21,749 nucleotides of DNA, from the NCBI RefSeq assembly GCF_946479975.1, contig NZ_CAMLIX010000059.1, positions 1-21,749 of the forward strand, written 5' to 3'. The notes under the pieces were generated by a model. The model had not been told where the DNA came from. It did not search any database and saw nothing but the letters and a program-made list of their open reading frames with translations. The first letter of the stretch is position 1, and each line of letters starts with the position of its first letter. This document shows, in pieces, positions 14,755-21,749 of the stretch. The translations under genes were made by a program, and so were the position numbers. The DNA is from an uncultured Flavobacterium sp. (lineage in GTDB: Bacteria; Bacteroidota; Bacteroidia; Flavobacteriales; Flavobacteriaceae).

Positions 14755-16044
14755 ATGAAAAAATCGATATTATTTTATCTTCCTATTACTCTAGCTGGAG
14801 TTGTTTTATCTAGCTGTAAAGTTTCTCAATATGTTTCAGAAAAAACTATTGTTTTAAAAAATAGTAGTTCGATCGCTTTGTCTCAAAAAGCAATTTCTAT
14901 AAATAGAGAAAATCTAAAGGAATATGAAGGTAAAGGAGTTTTTCCTATTTTACTTTTTAAAAAAGATACTATTCCAGCACAAACAAACGATCTTAACGGA
15001 GATGGAAAATGGGATGAACTTTTTTTTACTGCTGATTTCTTGCCAAATGAAGAAAAGATTGTAAAATTGAAATGGTCAGAAATCGATCCGAAGTTTACCA
15101 TAAAAACAAGTGTTCGATTTGGAAAAAGAGAAGGGAAGAACTTGCCCGTTCACGCTGACACGCAAGAAGTTCTGCTGGCAGATCAGGTGTTTAAAAAATT
15201 AGGTTATCAAAAATATCAGACAGACGGCCCGACTTGGGAAAATGATAAAGTAGGTTTTAGACATTATTTAGATGGAAGAAATTCTAAAGATGTTTTTGGA
15301 AAAAAAATTCCCGCAATTACTCCAGAAAATGTTGGAATTAATAGTGAAGGTGCTGTTGAAGATAATTATCACGTAATGTACGATTGGGGAAGAGATATTT
15401 TTCCGGTTGGAAATTCTGTTGGTTTGGGTGGTTACGCATTACTGATTAATAATAGAATCAATAGACTCGGAATTTTACTGAATGATACTATTAATAATGT
15501 CGAAAAAACAACTTTCAAAATTGTAAGTGAAGGTCCAGTTAATTCTATTTTGAGTTATAATTATCACAATTGGAAAGCATCTAATAATGTGTATCAAGTA
15601 CAGGAAACAACTTCGATATGGCCTGGTATGTACGGTTATAAAAATACGGTTTCAATAAACGGAATTAAAGGAAAGGAAACATTTCTGGCAGCAATTTCTA
15701 ATTTGAATAATAAAAATCCTTTGCAGGTTATTGAGGCGGGAAATTGGATATGTTTAATTCAGCACGATTATTTGACATACGAACGTAAATGGATTTTAGG
15801 AACTGCAATACTAGTTCCTGCCGAAATTTACGAAGGTTATCTCGAAGCTCCAAAAACGGGTTCACTGACAGATTCGTATTTAGCAAAGTTAAAAATTAAA
15901 AATAATAAAGAAATTAGTTACTATGCAATCGCAGCGTGGGAATTGAGCGCGGATAGAGGCTTTAATGATTCAGCGTTTTTTACCAATTACGTTACCAATT
16001 TAGCAAAACAGCTTTCGGCAAAAATTCAAGTTGAAGTCAAATAA
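14755..16044 (+). CDS. DUF4861-family lipoprotein of the pectin locus
   Basis: A 429-residue lipoprotein: the signal ends in LSSC with Cys21. The rest resembles the DUF4861 family, often seen beside pectin and rhamnogalacturonan genes in Bacteroidota; I know of no established activity. Visible features are DLNGDGKWDE (79-88), with Asp79, Asn81, Asp83 and Asp87 spaced like a Ca2+-binding loop, and a central stretch with GPTWENDKVGFRHYLDGRN and VMYDWGRDIFPVGNS that is rich in Trp, Tyr and acidic residues like a carbohydrate-binding groove. The C-terminal part ends with YYAIAAWELS. It has its own 105-bp upstream spacer after the terminator at 14613-14650, so it is probably transcribed apart from the CE12 operon. 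An enzyme or binding protein for pectin fragments is inferred from context only. Confidence 0.8.
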   Translation: MKKSILFYLPITLAGVVLSSCKVSQYVSEKTIVLKNSSSIALSQKAISINRENLKEYEGKGVFPILLFKKDTIPAQTNDLNGDGKWDELFFTADFLPNEEKIVKLKWSEIDPKFTIKTSVRFGKREGKNLPVHADTQEVLLADQVFKKLGYQKYQTDGPTWENDKVGFRHYLDGRNSKDVFGKKIPAITPENVGINSEGAVEDNYHVMYDWGRDIFPVGNSVGLGGYALLINNRINRLGILLNDTINNVEKTTFKIVSEGPVNSILSYNYHNWKASNNVYQVQETTSIWPGMYGYKNTVSINGIKGKETFLAAISNLNNKNPLQVIEAGNWICLIQHDYLTYERKWILGTAILVPAEIYEGYLEAPKTGSLTDSYLAKLKIKNNKEISYYAIAAWELSADRGFNDSAFFTNYVTNLAKQLSAKIQVEVK

Positions 16045-16326
16045 TAGGTGTTTGTAAGACATGAAATGAGTAATTTTTTCCTTTTCAGCGTAATTTTTCT
16101 ACATGAAAATTAACAAATAGTAAGACTTTTAGACTCAATTCGTACAGGTTTAATATTTTTTATAATACTTTCTACAAAGTGCTGTGCTGCTTGTTTAAAA
16201 ATGTAATTTAAGAATAAGTATTTGAAAGTTAAAGTGTTGCGTGTTTAGAGGGCTTGCTGAAAATTAAAGTCAATTTATTGTAAAGAAAATGAATGAAAAA
16301 CTGCATTAAATTTAACAGCAATTTTG
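16045..16326. other. Non-coding spacer upstream of the histone-like gene
   Basis: A+T-rich spacer with no credible gene, repeat or terminator; only the promoter described at 16327-16356 stands out at its end. Confidence 0.5.
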
Positions 16327-16356
16327 TTGTAACTCTCACACAAACTTCTATTTTTG
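16327..16356 (+). promoter_or_regulatory. Bacteroidota housekeeping promoter of the histone-like gene
   Basis: TTG at 16327-16329, 19 bases, then TATTTTTG (16349-16356), a perfect match to the -33 TTG / -7 TAnnTTTG consensus known for Flavobacterium and Bacteroides. Transcription would start near 16363, about 20 bases before the ATG at 16382. Confidence 0.75.
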
Positions 16357-16381
16357 TGGCTTAATTTAACAATATATAAGC

Positions 16382-16558
16382 ATGAAAGATTTATTAGTAA
16401 AAATCAACGCCGAAATTGACACATTTAAAGCAGAAGCAGAATCTTTAACTGAAAAAGGAATTAAAGCTGCAGGTCCAAGAGCACGTAAAGCTACTTTAGA
16501 AATTGAAAAACTTTTAAAAGAGTTTAGAAAAGTTTCTATCGAAGAATCTAAAAAATAA
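16382..16558 (+). CDS. Histone H1-like small basic protein (Hc1 family)
   Basis: A 58-residue Lys-rich protein: MKDLLVKINAEIDTFKAEAE at the start, AAGPRARKATLEIEKLLKEF in the middle, EESKK at the end. This layout, a helical acidic/basic N-terminus followed by the GPRARK basic patch, matches the short histone-H1-like proteins (Hc1 type) found in many Bacteroidota, which probably bind DNA without sequence preference. It has its own consensus promoter upstream and a strong terminator downstream, so it is a single-gene unit with no link to the pectin genes. Confidence 0.88.
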   Translation: MKDLLVKINAEIDTFKAEAESLTEKGIKAAGPRARKATLEIEKLLKEFRKVSIEESKK

Positions 16559-16579
16559 TTTTCTTTTTAGAGAATAATT

Positions 16580-16612
16580 AAAAACCTCGCTTGATAAAGG
16601 CGAGGTTTTTTT
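16580..16612 (+). terminator. Rho-independent terminator of the histone-like gene
   Basis: AAAAACCTCGC (16580-16590) pairs with GCGAGGTTTTT (16600-16610) around a 9-base loop and ends in seven T. It lies 21 bp after the stop. Confidence 0.93.
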
Positions 16613-16633
16613 ATGTGTTTTTCAAGGTTGGTA

Positions 16634-16790
16634 ATTTTAACGCAAAGTGCGCAAGATTTTTTGTAGTAATGTTTTTATGAGAGTTTAAAAGTTCGCAAAG
16701 CTGTGTGTGCATAACTGTGAACTTATGCGGATACAAATTAAAAAAAACTTCCAAGCTCTGCGATAATTCGTAGCGTCCTCTGCGCTATTT
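16634..16790. repeat. Direct repeat, copy 1 (157 bp)
   Basis: Runs from ATTTTAACGCAAAGTGCGCA to CTCTGCGCTATTT and is matched by copy 2 exactly 190 bp downstream, with roughly 85-90% identity by eye and compensating 1-bp indels. It has internal dyad symmetry: GTTCGCAA (16691-16698) faces CTGTGAAC (16715-16722), decayed here but perfect in copy 2. The GCAAAG / CTCTGCG words resemble an intergenic repeat family that I recall from Flavobacterium. No gene is seen here. Confidence 0.8.
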
Positions 16791-16823
16791 TTTATTATAA
16801 AGTATGTTTTTTTAGGGCTGGAG

Positions 16824-16980
16824 ATTTTAACGCAAAGTGCGCAAAGATTTTTTGTAGTAATGCTTTTATGAGAGTTAAAAAGTTCGCAAAGCTGTGCGTG
16901 CATCATTGCGAACTCATACGTCTACTAATAAAAAAAACTTCTAAACTCTGCGATAATTCTTAGCGTTCTCTGCGCTATTT
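16824..16980. repeat. Direct repeat, copy 2 (157 bp)
   Basis: Second copy of the element at 16634-16790. Its central inverted repeat is intact (GTTCGCAA 16882-16889 / TTGCGAAC 16906-16913). The end (TTAGCGTTCTCTGCGC) is partly complementary to the beginning (AACGCAAAGTGCGC), so the whole unit could fold as a long imperfect hairpin. Confidence 0.8.
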
Positions 16981-17000
16981 TCATCACAAAGAATAGAAAA

Positions 17001-17033
17001 CTTAGCATCTCAAAATTTAGAACCTTAGCACCT
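17001..17033. repeat. Short direct repeat abutting the regulator gene's end
   Basis: CTTAGCATCT (17001-17010) and CTTAGCACCT (17024-17033) are spaced 23 bp apart, with TTAGAACC between them; the second copy overlaps the stop codon of the regulator gene by one base. It looks like another small Flavobacterium spacer repeat. Confidence 0.4.
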
Positions 17034-18073
17034 TATATCGAATTTCTATCAATAAAATTAAAAGGAACTTTAAACTGACCTTTTTCTTTGTTTAAGATCA
17101 TTCTAGCAGCGGTTTCTCCCATGATATTAAAATCGGTTGACATTACCGTGATTCCTAATAATTCTTTTAGAGGAGTGTCATTATAAGATATAACGCCAAT
17201 TTCTTTTCCTAAAACATATTCTTCATCGCGAATCTGTTTTACTAGATTTACCAGATCAGATTCTTCAATTGTGATAAATAAATCACCTTTTTTAAGAATC
17301 ATATCATCATAAACTTCACCTAAAATTTCAAAATTGATTTCATGTTCTACACAGAACTTTCTAAATCCGTGTAAAATTCTTCTCGGATAAGGGTAAACCG
17401 CTTTGTCTGGATAAACCAAAATCAAGCGTTTGTATTTGTTTATTTTATGCAATCCTTCTTTCAAGGCATTGTAAATGTCATTTTCAAAGTCCTGATAAAT
17501 TTTAATGACATCATTACCAGTTCCTAATTTGATATTATCCAAGACAACCAATTTTTCTTGCGGAATATTCTTGATCGCATTTACAACTTCATCTGTAAAA
17601 CTCAAATGTTTCAATTCGTCTGTTTTAAAATGAGTGGTAATAACATAATAGTCATACGCACCTTCATACTTATCTAAAATATTCAAAAATAATGTTTCGT
17701 CGCAGTGGTAAATTTGAAGATCTACATGTGCATTGGCTCCTAGTGTATCAATGAAACAACTGTAGGTTTTCATTTTATAAGAACTCAGCTTATTGGTTAG
17801 AAACAAGATATTTACTTTAGATTCTAACTTTGTTCTGGTAATATAGTAGCCTTTTCCTCTAATAGAAGAAATGATTTTTCTTTCCTTTAAAATATTATAA
17901 GCCTTTTCTACAGTATCGCGAGACATATAAAATTCTTCGCTGAAACTATTGATAGAAGGAATTTTTTGATTGATCTTAAGATTTCCGTTGGCGATGTTTT
18001 GAAGAATAGAGTCAACAATTTGTTTGTACTTTGGAACCCTTGAATCTTCGTCTATTTTAATAAGTTTAATCAT
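17033..18073 (-). CDS. GntR-family regulator with LacI/PBP-like sensor domain, probable rhamnose regulator
   Basis: A 346-residue transcription factor. Residues about 10-80 are a GntR winged helix (SRVPKYKQIVDSILQNIANG, KIPSINSFSEEF, MSRDTVEKAYNILKERKI, GKGYYIT). Residues about 88-340 are a sugar-sensing domain of the periplasmic-binding-protein / LacI type (VNILFLTNKL, YDYYVITTHF, LVVLDNIKLG, RLILVYPD, GVISYNDTPLKELLGITVMS). It is divergent from rhaT with a 385-bp spacer holding repeated AATWACG half-sites, a layout that suggests it controls rhaT, the aldolase gene and itself. The effector is probably L-rhamnose or an intermediate such as rhamnulose. Whether it represses or activates cannot be told from sequence. 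It differs from the AraC-type RhaR/RhaS regulators of enteric bacteria. Confidence 0.88.
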   Translation of the reverse strand: MIKLIKIDEDSRVPKYKQIVDSILQNIANGNLKINQKIPSINSFSEEFYMSRDTVEKAYNILKERKIISSIRGKGYYITRTKLESKVNILFLTNKLSSYKMKTYSCFIDTLGANAHVDLQIYHCDETLFLNILDKYEGAYDYYVITTHFKTDELKHLSFTDEVVNAIKNIPQEKLVVLDNIKLGTGNDVIKIYQDFENDIYNALKEGLHKINKYKRLILVYPDKAVYPYPRRILHGFRKFCVEHEINFEILGEVYDDMILKKGDLFITIEESDLVNLVKQIRDEEYVLGKEIGVISYNDTPLKELLGITVMSTDFNIMGETAARMILNKEKGQFKVPFNFIDRNSI

Positions 18074-18458
18074 GGTGATGTAGGGAAATTTGTCTCATAT
18101 TTCAATGAAACTCATTTTTAATTCTAACTTTTATTAAAAAAATTTCTTTCGTTATTTAATAACGGCTTCATCTTTAAATAATTATAAAAAAGTAGATTCA
18201 ATAAGACTTGTAATCTTTTTTTTATAATTTTTAAATTTTAACACAAATACAGAATCAATAATTACGAAATCGATTGCTAAAATAGCCATTTTAAATTTAT
18301 TTATCCAATAATTACAAAACGTTATTTGTGATAATCTTTAGTTTTAACAAAAATTACGAAATCTGTAAAGGATAGTACAGGACAGTTTTGTTTTTTACAT
18401 TCTATTATTTTACAAAACCAAATTACTATCAAACTCACCTTAAACCAAAAACAATAAA
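18074..18458. promoter_or_regulatory. Divergent promoter region of the rhamnose genes
   Basis: 385 bp, strongly A+T-rich, with no gene. It holds five AATWACG half-sites: 18150-18156 (reverse), 18158-18164, 18260-18266, 18320-18326 (reverse) and 18352-18358. AATTAC(G/A)AAA also occurs as direct repeats starting at 18260, 18310 and 18352. I do not see a perfect TTG/TAnnTTTG promoter on either strand, so the promoters may be activator-dependent or degenerate. Confidence 0.6.
18150..18164. promoter_or_regulatory. Perfect palindrome, candidate regulator operator
   Basis: CGTTATT-T-AATAACG: two perfectly complementary 7-base arms around one base, 77-91 bp upstream of the GntR regulator's start. 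Size and symmetry suit a dimeric GntR-type protein. The nearness to the regulator gene suggests autoregulation; this is inference. Confidence 0.55.
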
Positions 18459-19508
18459 ATGGAATCATTATTAGGAATCATTTTTCATTCTATCGGAGGA
18501 TTTTCTTCGGGTAGTTTTTATATGCCTTTTAAGAAAGTAAAAGACTGGGCTTGGGAAAGTTATTGGCTAGTTGGAGGATTTTTCTCTTGGCTGATTGTCC
18601 CACCAATCGCAGCCTATTTAACGATTCCGCATTTTGGGGAAATTATCGCAGCAGCTTCTCCATCTATAAAAGCTTTTACTTATGCAATGGGGCTTGTTTG
18701 GGGAGTTGGAGGTTTAACTTATGGTCTGGGCGTTCGTTACTTAGGAATGTCTTTAGGAAATTCAATCACACTTGGTTTTTGTTCTGCATTTGGAGCTTTG
18801 GTTCCATCCATTTATTACGATTTATATCCAACAGAAGGTAAAATTTCTTTTAGCGATATGCTGGCAAGTTCAGGCGGTCAATTGGTTTTATTGGGAGTTG
18901 CAGTCTGCCTTTTAGGAATTGCAATTTCTGGAAAAGCAGGTATTTTAAAAGAAAAAGATTTTGCTACAGGTCACGAAGATAAAGACAAAGATTTCAGTTT
19001 AGTAAAAGGTTTAACGGTAGCTGTTATTTCGGGTATTTTAAGTTCCTTTTTTAATTACGGAATCGAAGCGGGAAAACCAATGGCAGAACAAGCTGTAATT
19101 AACGGCTGTAATCCTTTATTTCAAAACAATGTTACGTATATCGTTTTGCTTTGGGGCGGTTTAACAACCAACTTTTTCTGGTGTCTTTATTTAAATTTTA
19201 AAAATAAAACTATTGGTGATTATACCAATAAAGCTACTCCAATAACAAAAAACGTTTTGTTTTCTGCACTTGCTGGAACCATGTGGTTCTTACAATTTTT
19301 CTTTTACGGAATGGGAGAAAGCAAATTAGGAAATGGCGCAAGTTCATGGATTTTACACATGGCAACTATAATCCTGACGGCAAATTTTTGGGGTTTTTAT
19401 TTAAAAGAATGGTCGGGAGTTTCTAAAAAGACATTTAGAACTTTCATTTGGGGAATCGGGCTGATAATGCTTTCGATTGTTTTGGTAGGAATTGGTAACT
19501 CATTATAA
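18459..19508 (+). CDS. rhaT: L-rhamnose/proton symporter RhaT
   Basis: A 349-residue inner-membrane protein with about ten hydrophobic segments, which imports L-rhamnose with protons. Family hallmarks are the N-terminal GIIFHSIGGFSSGSFYMPFK, the stretch WESYWLVGGFFSWLIVPP, LGMSLGNSITLGFCSAFGAL, the central SGILSSFFNYGIEAGKPM, the Trp/Phe-rich TMWFLQFFFYGMGESKLG and the closing SIVLVGIGNSL. Length matches RhaT from other bacteria. Start ATG 18459 gives an N-terminus without a cleaved signal, as expected. It is 28 bp upstream of the aldolase gene and surely co-transcribed. The substrate would be rhamnose released from rhamnogalacturonan by the pectin enzymes encoded upstream. Confidence 0.96.
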   Translation: MESLLGIIFHSIGGFSSGSFYMPFKKVKDWAWESYWLVGGFFSWLIVPPIAAYLTIPHFGEIIAAASPSIKAFTYAMGLVWGVGGLTYGLGVRYLGMSLGNSITLGFCSAFGALVPSIYYDLYPTEGKISFSDMLASSGGQLVLLGVAVCLLGIAISGKAGILKEKDFATGHEDKDKDFSLVKGLTVAVISGILSSFFNYGIEAGKPMAEQAVINGCNPLFQNNVTYIVLLWGGLTTNFFWCLYLNFKNKTIGDYTNKATPITKNVLFSALAGTMWFLQFFFYGMGESKLGNGASSWILHMATIILTANFWGFYLKEWSGVSKKTFRTFIWGIGLIMLSIVLVGIGNSL

Positions 19509-19536
19509 ATAATTCAAGAAAATAACATAAAAGTAT

Positions 19537-21678
19537 ATGTCGGATACAAACACAATTAATACAAATTTTAAGCACGTAAGCTACCTTTGGGATGATGCTA
19601 AGGCCGCAGCATTGGCTGGTAATGAAGTAGCGCTTTTTATTTATCGCTCTAACCTGTTAGGGGCAGATTTAAGATTGACCAACTACGGAGGAGGAAACAC
19701 TTCTGTAAAAATTACAGATAAAGATCCTTTAACTGGAGCATCTTCTGAAGTAATGTGGATTAAAGGTTCTGGTGGAGATATTGGAACGTTGACAAAATCT
19801 GGTTGTGCAGCTTTGTATTTGGACAGACTTCGTAATCTTGAAAACGTTTACAGAGGAATTGAGTTTGAAGACGAAATGGTAGAATTATTCAACCACTGTA
19901 TTTTCGATCTGGCTTCAAAAGCGCCTTCTATCGATACGCCTTTACACGGATTTCTTCCGTTCAAACATATTGATCACTTACATCCAGATGCGGCAATTGC
20001 TATCGCTGCTGCGAAAGATGGAAAGAAAATCACAGAAGAATTATTCAACGGAGAAATCGGCTGGGTGGGCTGGCAGCGTCCAGGATTTGATCTTGGCCTT
20101 CAGCTAAGAGCTTGTTTAGAAGAAGCAGCTCAAAACGGTAAACAATTGCGTGGTATCATGTTAGGTTCTCACGGTTTGTTTACTTGGGGAGATACAGCTT
20201 TTGAAAGTTATATCAACACATTAGAAGTAATCGAAAAATGTGCGGAATATTTAGAAAGCAATTACGGAAAAACGCGTCCAGTTTTTGGAGGAAAGAAAAT
20301 TGATAGTCTTCCAGAAGCAGATCGTAAATTAAAAGCGGCAAAAGTGGCTCCAATTTTAAGAGGTTTCTGTTCATCAGAGCGTCAAATGATTGGACATTAT
20401 ACTGATGATGCAAGAGTTTTGGAATTCATTAATTCTAATGATCTTTCAAAATTAGCTCCATTAGGAACTTCTTGTCCAGATCACTTTTTAAGAACTAAAA
20501 TCAGTCCATTGGTTTTAGAATTAGATCCAAACGAAGATTTGTCTGATGTTGATGCTATTAAAGCAAAATTAACTCCTGCTTTTGAAGCGTATCGCGCAAT
20601 GTATAAAGACTATTACAATGCATGCAAAAAATCAAATTCACCAGCAATGCGTGATCCAAATCCAGTGGTGATTTTATATCCTGGAGTTGGTATGTTCACT
20701 TTTGCTAAAGATAAAACAATGGCGCGTCTAGCATCTGAATATTATGTAAATGCAGTTAACGTAATGAAAGGTGCAGAAGCAGTTTCAGAATATACTTCTT
20801 TGCCGCACCAAGAAGCTTTTGATATTGAATATTGGTTGTTGGAAGAAGCAAAATTACAGCGTATGCCAAAACCAAAAGCATTATCTGGAAGAGTAGCGTT
20901 AATCACTGGTTCTGCAGGTGGAATTGGAAAAGCTATCGCTAAAAAATTCGCTCAAGAAGGTGCTTGTGTGATCATTAACGATATTAACGAAGAGCGTTTA
21001 GAAGGTGCTACAGCAGAGTTTACAAAAGCATTTGGTAAAGATGCCGTTTCGAGCACTTTATTGAATGTAACAGATGAAGTAAGTACAGAAAAAGCATTAG
21101 ATGAAGCGTCTCTAGCTTTTGGAGGTGTTGATATTGTGGTAAATAATGCCGGAATCAGTATTTCAAAATCTATCGCAGAACATACTTTAGAAGAGTGGGA
21201 TAGATTATACGATATCTTGGTTAAAGGACAATTTATTGTTTCTAAAGCCGGAATCGAAGTAATGCGCAAACAAGGTTTTGGAGGTGATATCGTGAATATC
21301 GTTTCTAAAAACGCAGTTGTTGCTGGTCCGAATAATCCTGGTTATGGTTCGGCAAAAGCTGCGCAGGCGCATTTAACACGTTTAATGGCTGCTGAACTTG
21401 GAGCAGACAAAATCCGTGTCAATACCGTAAATCCTGATGCGGTAATTTCAGACTCAAATATTTGGTCTGGAGGCTGGGCAGAAGGTCGTGCAAAAGCATA
21501 CGGAGTTACAGTTGAAGAACTTCCAGCTTATTATGCAAAACGTACGTTATTAAACGAAATCATATTGCCAGATGATATTGCAAACGCTTGTTTTGCCTTT
21601 GTTGGAGGTTTACTAGGTAAATCTACAGGAAACGCATTAAACGTAGACGGTGGTGTAGCAATGGGCTTTTATAGATAA
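19537..21678 (+). CDS. rhaD: Bifunctional rhamnulose-1-phosphate aldolase / short-chain dehydrogenase
   Basis: A 713-residue cytoplasmic fusion enzyme of the RhaD aldolase-ADH type. Residues about 20-440 form a class II aldolase that splits L-rhamnulose 1-phosphate into dihydroxyacetone phosphate and L-lactaldehyde. Its metal-site histidines are in the segment H137, H144, H147, H149 and in GSHGLFTWG (His212). Residues about 450-713 are a short-chain dehydrogenase. It has the nucleotide-binding TGSAGGIG (457-464), NNAGIS, catalytic Ser590 and YGSAK with Tyr603 and Lys607. It ends NALNVDGGVAMGFYR. This half probably handles L-lactaldehyde with NAD; in Bacillus subtilis a similar fusion oxidises lactaldehyde. 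Both active sites appear intact. The gene is the second of the rhaT operon. Rhamnose isomerase and rhamnulokinase, needed for the steps before it, are not in the window. Confidence 0.95.
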   Translation: MSDTNTINTNFKHVSYLWDDAKAAALAGNEVALFIYRSNLLGADLRLTNYGGGNTSVKITDKDPLTGASSEVMWIKGSGGDIGTLTKSGCAALYLDRLRNLENVYRGIEFEDEMVELFNHCIFDLASKAPSIDTPLHGFLPFKHIDHLHPDAAIAIAAAKDGKKITEELFNGEIGWVGWQRPGFDLGLQLRACLEEAAQNGKQLRGIMLGSHGLFTWGDTAFESYINTLEVIEKCAEYLESNYGKTRPVFGGKKIDSLPEADRKLKAAKVAPILRGFCSSERQMIGHYTDDARVLEFINSNDLSKLAPLGTSCPDHFLRTKISPLVLELDPNEDLSDVDAIKAKLTPAFEAYRAMYKDYYNACKKSNSPAMRDPNPVVILYPGVGMFTFAKDKTMARLASEYYVNAVNVMKGAEAVSEYTSLPHQEAFDIEYWLLEEAKLQRMPKPKALSGRVALITGSAGGIGKAIAKKFAQEGACVIINDINEERLEGATAEFTKAFGKDAVSSTLLNVTDEVSTEKALDEASLAFGGVDIVVNNAGISISKSIAEHTLEEWDRLYDILVKGQFIVSKAGIEVMRKQGFGGDIVNIVSKNAVVAGPNNPGYGSAKAAQAHLTRLMAAELGADKIRVNTVNPDAVISDSNIWSGGWAEGRAKAYGVTVEELPAYYAKRTLLNEIILPDDIANACFAFVGGLLGKSTGNALNVDGGVAMGFYR

Positions 21679-21749
21679 AGATTGTTTAGGTTTTTATATA
21701 AGTTTGTTTAAGCAAAAGTGGTTTTTTGTGGTCTAGCGTTCGATGTATT

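Noticed and set aside
16685..16906. Open frame on the - strand across the direct repeats
   Set aside because: It spans both repeat copies, has repeat-driven composition and no recognisable protein features.
16634..16980. CRISPR array
   Set aside because: There are only two long, diverged units with no short identical repeats or regular spacers, and no cas genes nearby.
18386..18410. TTTTG followed by A+T-rich DNA as a rhaT promoter
   Set aside because: No TAnnTTTG element occurs at the proper distance, so it was not called.
20952..21269. 105-codon frame on the - strand inside the aldolase/dehydrogenase gene
   Set aside because: A shadow of the well-conserved dehydrogenase domain on the + strand.

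Overview
The window is low-G+C DNA from a Bacteroidota genome, most likely Flavobacterium or a close relative. Supporting signs are a SusC/SusD pair, Bacteroidota-type lipoprotein signals, a perfect TTG-N19-TAnnTTTG promoter, almost no Shine-Dalgarno sequences, and several palindromic intergenic repeats of the kind scattered through Flavobacterium genomes. The genus is inferred from general likeness; no rRNA or other marker gene is present.

Positions 1-16044 hold most of a pectin / rhamnogalacturonan utilisation locus, all on the + strand. In order it contains the C-terminal two thirds of a SusC-type outer-membrane transporter, a SusD-type glycan-binding lipoprotein, an alpha/beta-hydrolase esterase, two tandem GH105 unsaturated-uronyl hydrolases, a GH43 enzyme, a PL10 pectate lyase fused to a CE8 pectin methylesterase, a GH28 polygalacturonase-type enzyme, a CE12 rhamnogalacturonan acetylesterase and a DUF4861 lipoprotein. 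Between CE12 and DUF4861 sit a truncated surface-protein fragment and an unrecognised 127-residue gene that do not look related to pectin.

Positions 16045-17032 are a spacer. It contains a 58-residue histone-H1-like gene with its own promoter and terminator, followed by two near-identical 157-bp direct repeats.

Positions 17033-21678 form an L-rhamnose module. A GntR-type regulator with a periplasmic-binding-protein-like sensor domain is on the - strand. It is divergent from rhaT (L-rhamnose/H+ symporter) and a fused rhamnulose-1-phosphate aldolase / short-chain dehydrogenase. Rhamnose isomerase and kinase genes are not in view and may lie downstream.

The genes form a logical pathway. Esterases remove methyl and acetyl groups; PL10 and GH28 cut polygalacturonan; SusC/D import oligosaccharides; GH105 removes the unsaturated uronic acid left by lyases and, on rhamnogalacturonan fragments, exposes rhamnose; GH43 trims side chains. 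Freed rhamnose enters through RhaT and is split by the fused aldolase/dehydrogenase. A rhamnogalacturonan lyase (PL9/PL11), an alpha-rhamnosidase and galacturonate catabolism genes are not seen here.

The most interesting regulatory signal is the 7-mer AATWACG. It occurs five times in the 385-bp divergent rhamnose promoter region, twice as a perfect palindrome, and once more inside an imperfect palindrome upstream of the PL10-CE8 gene. No clearly new biological system was found. The best leads are this putative regulon, the DUF4861 lipoprotein and the repeat elements.
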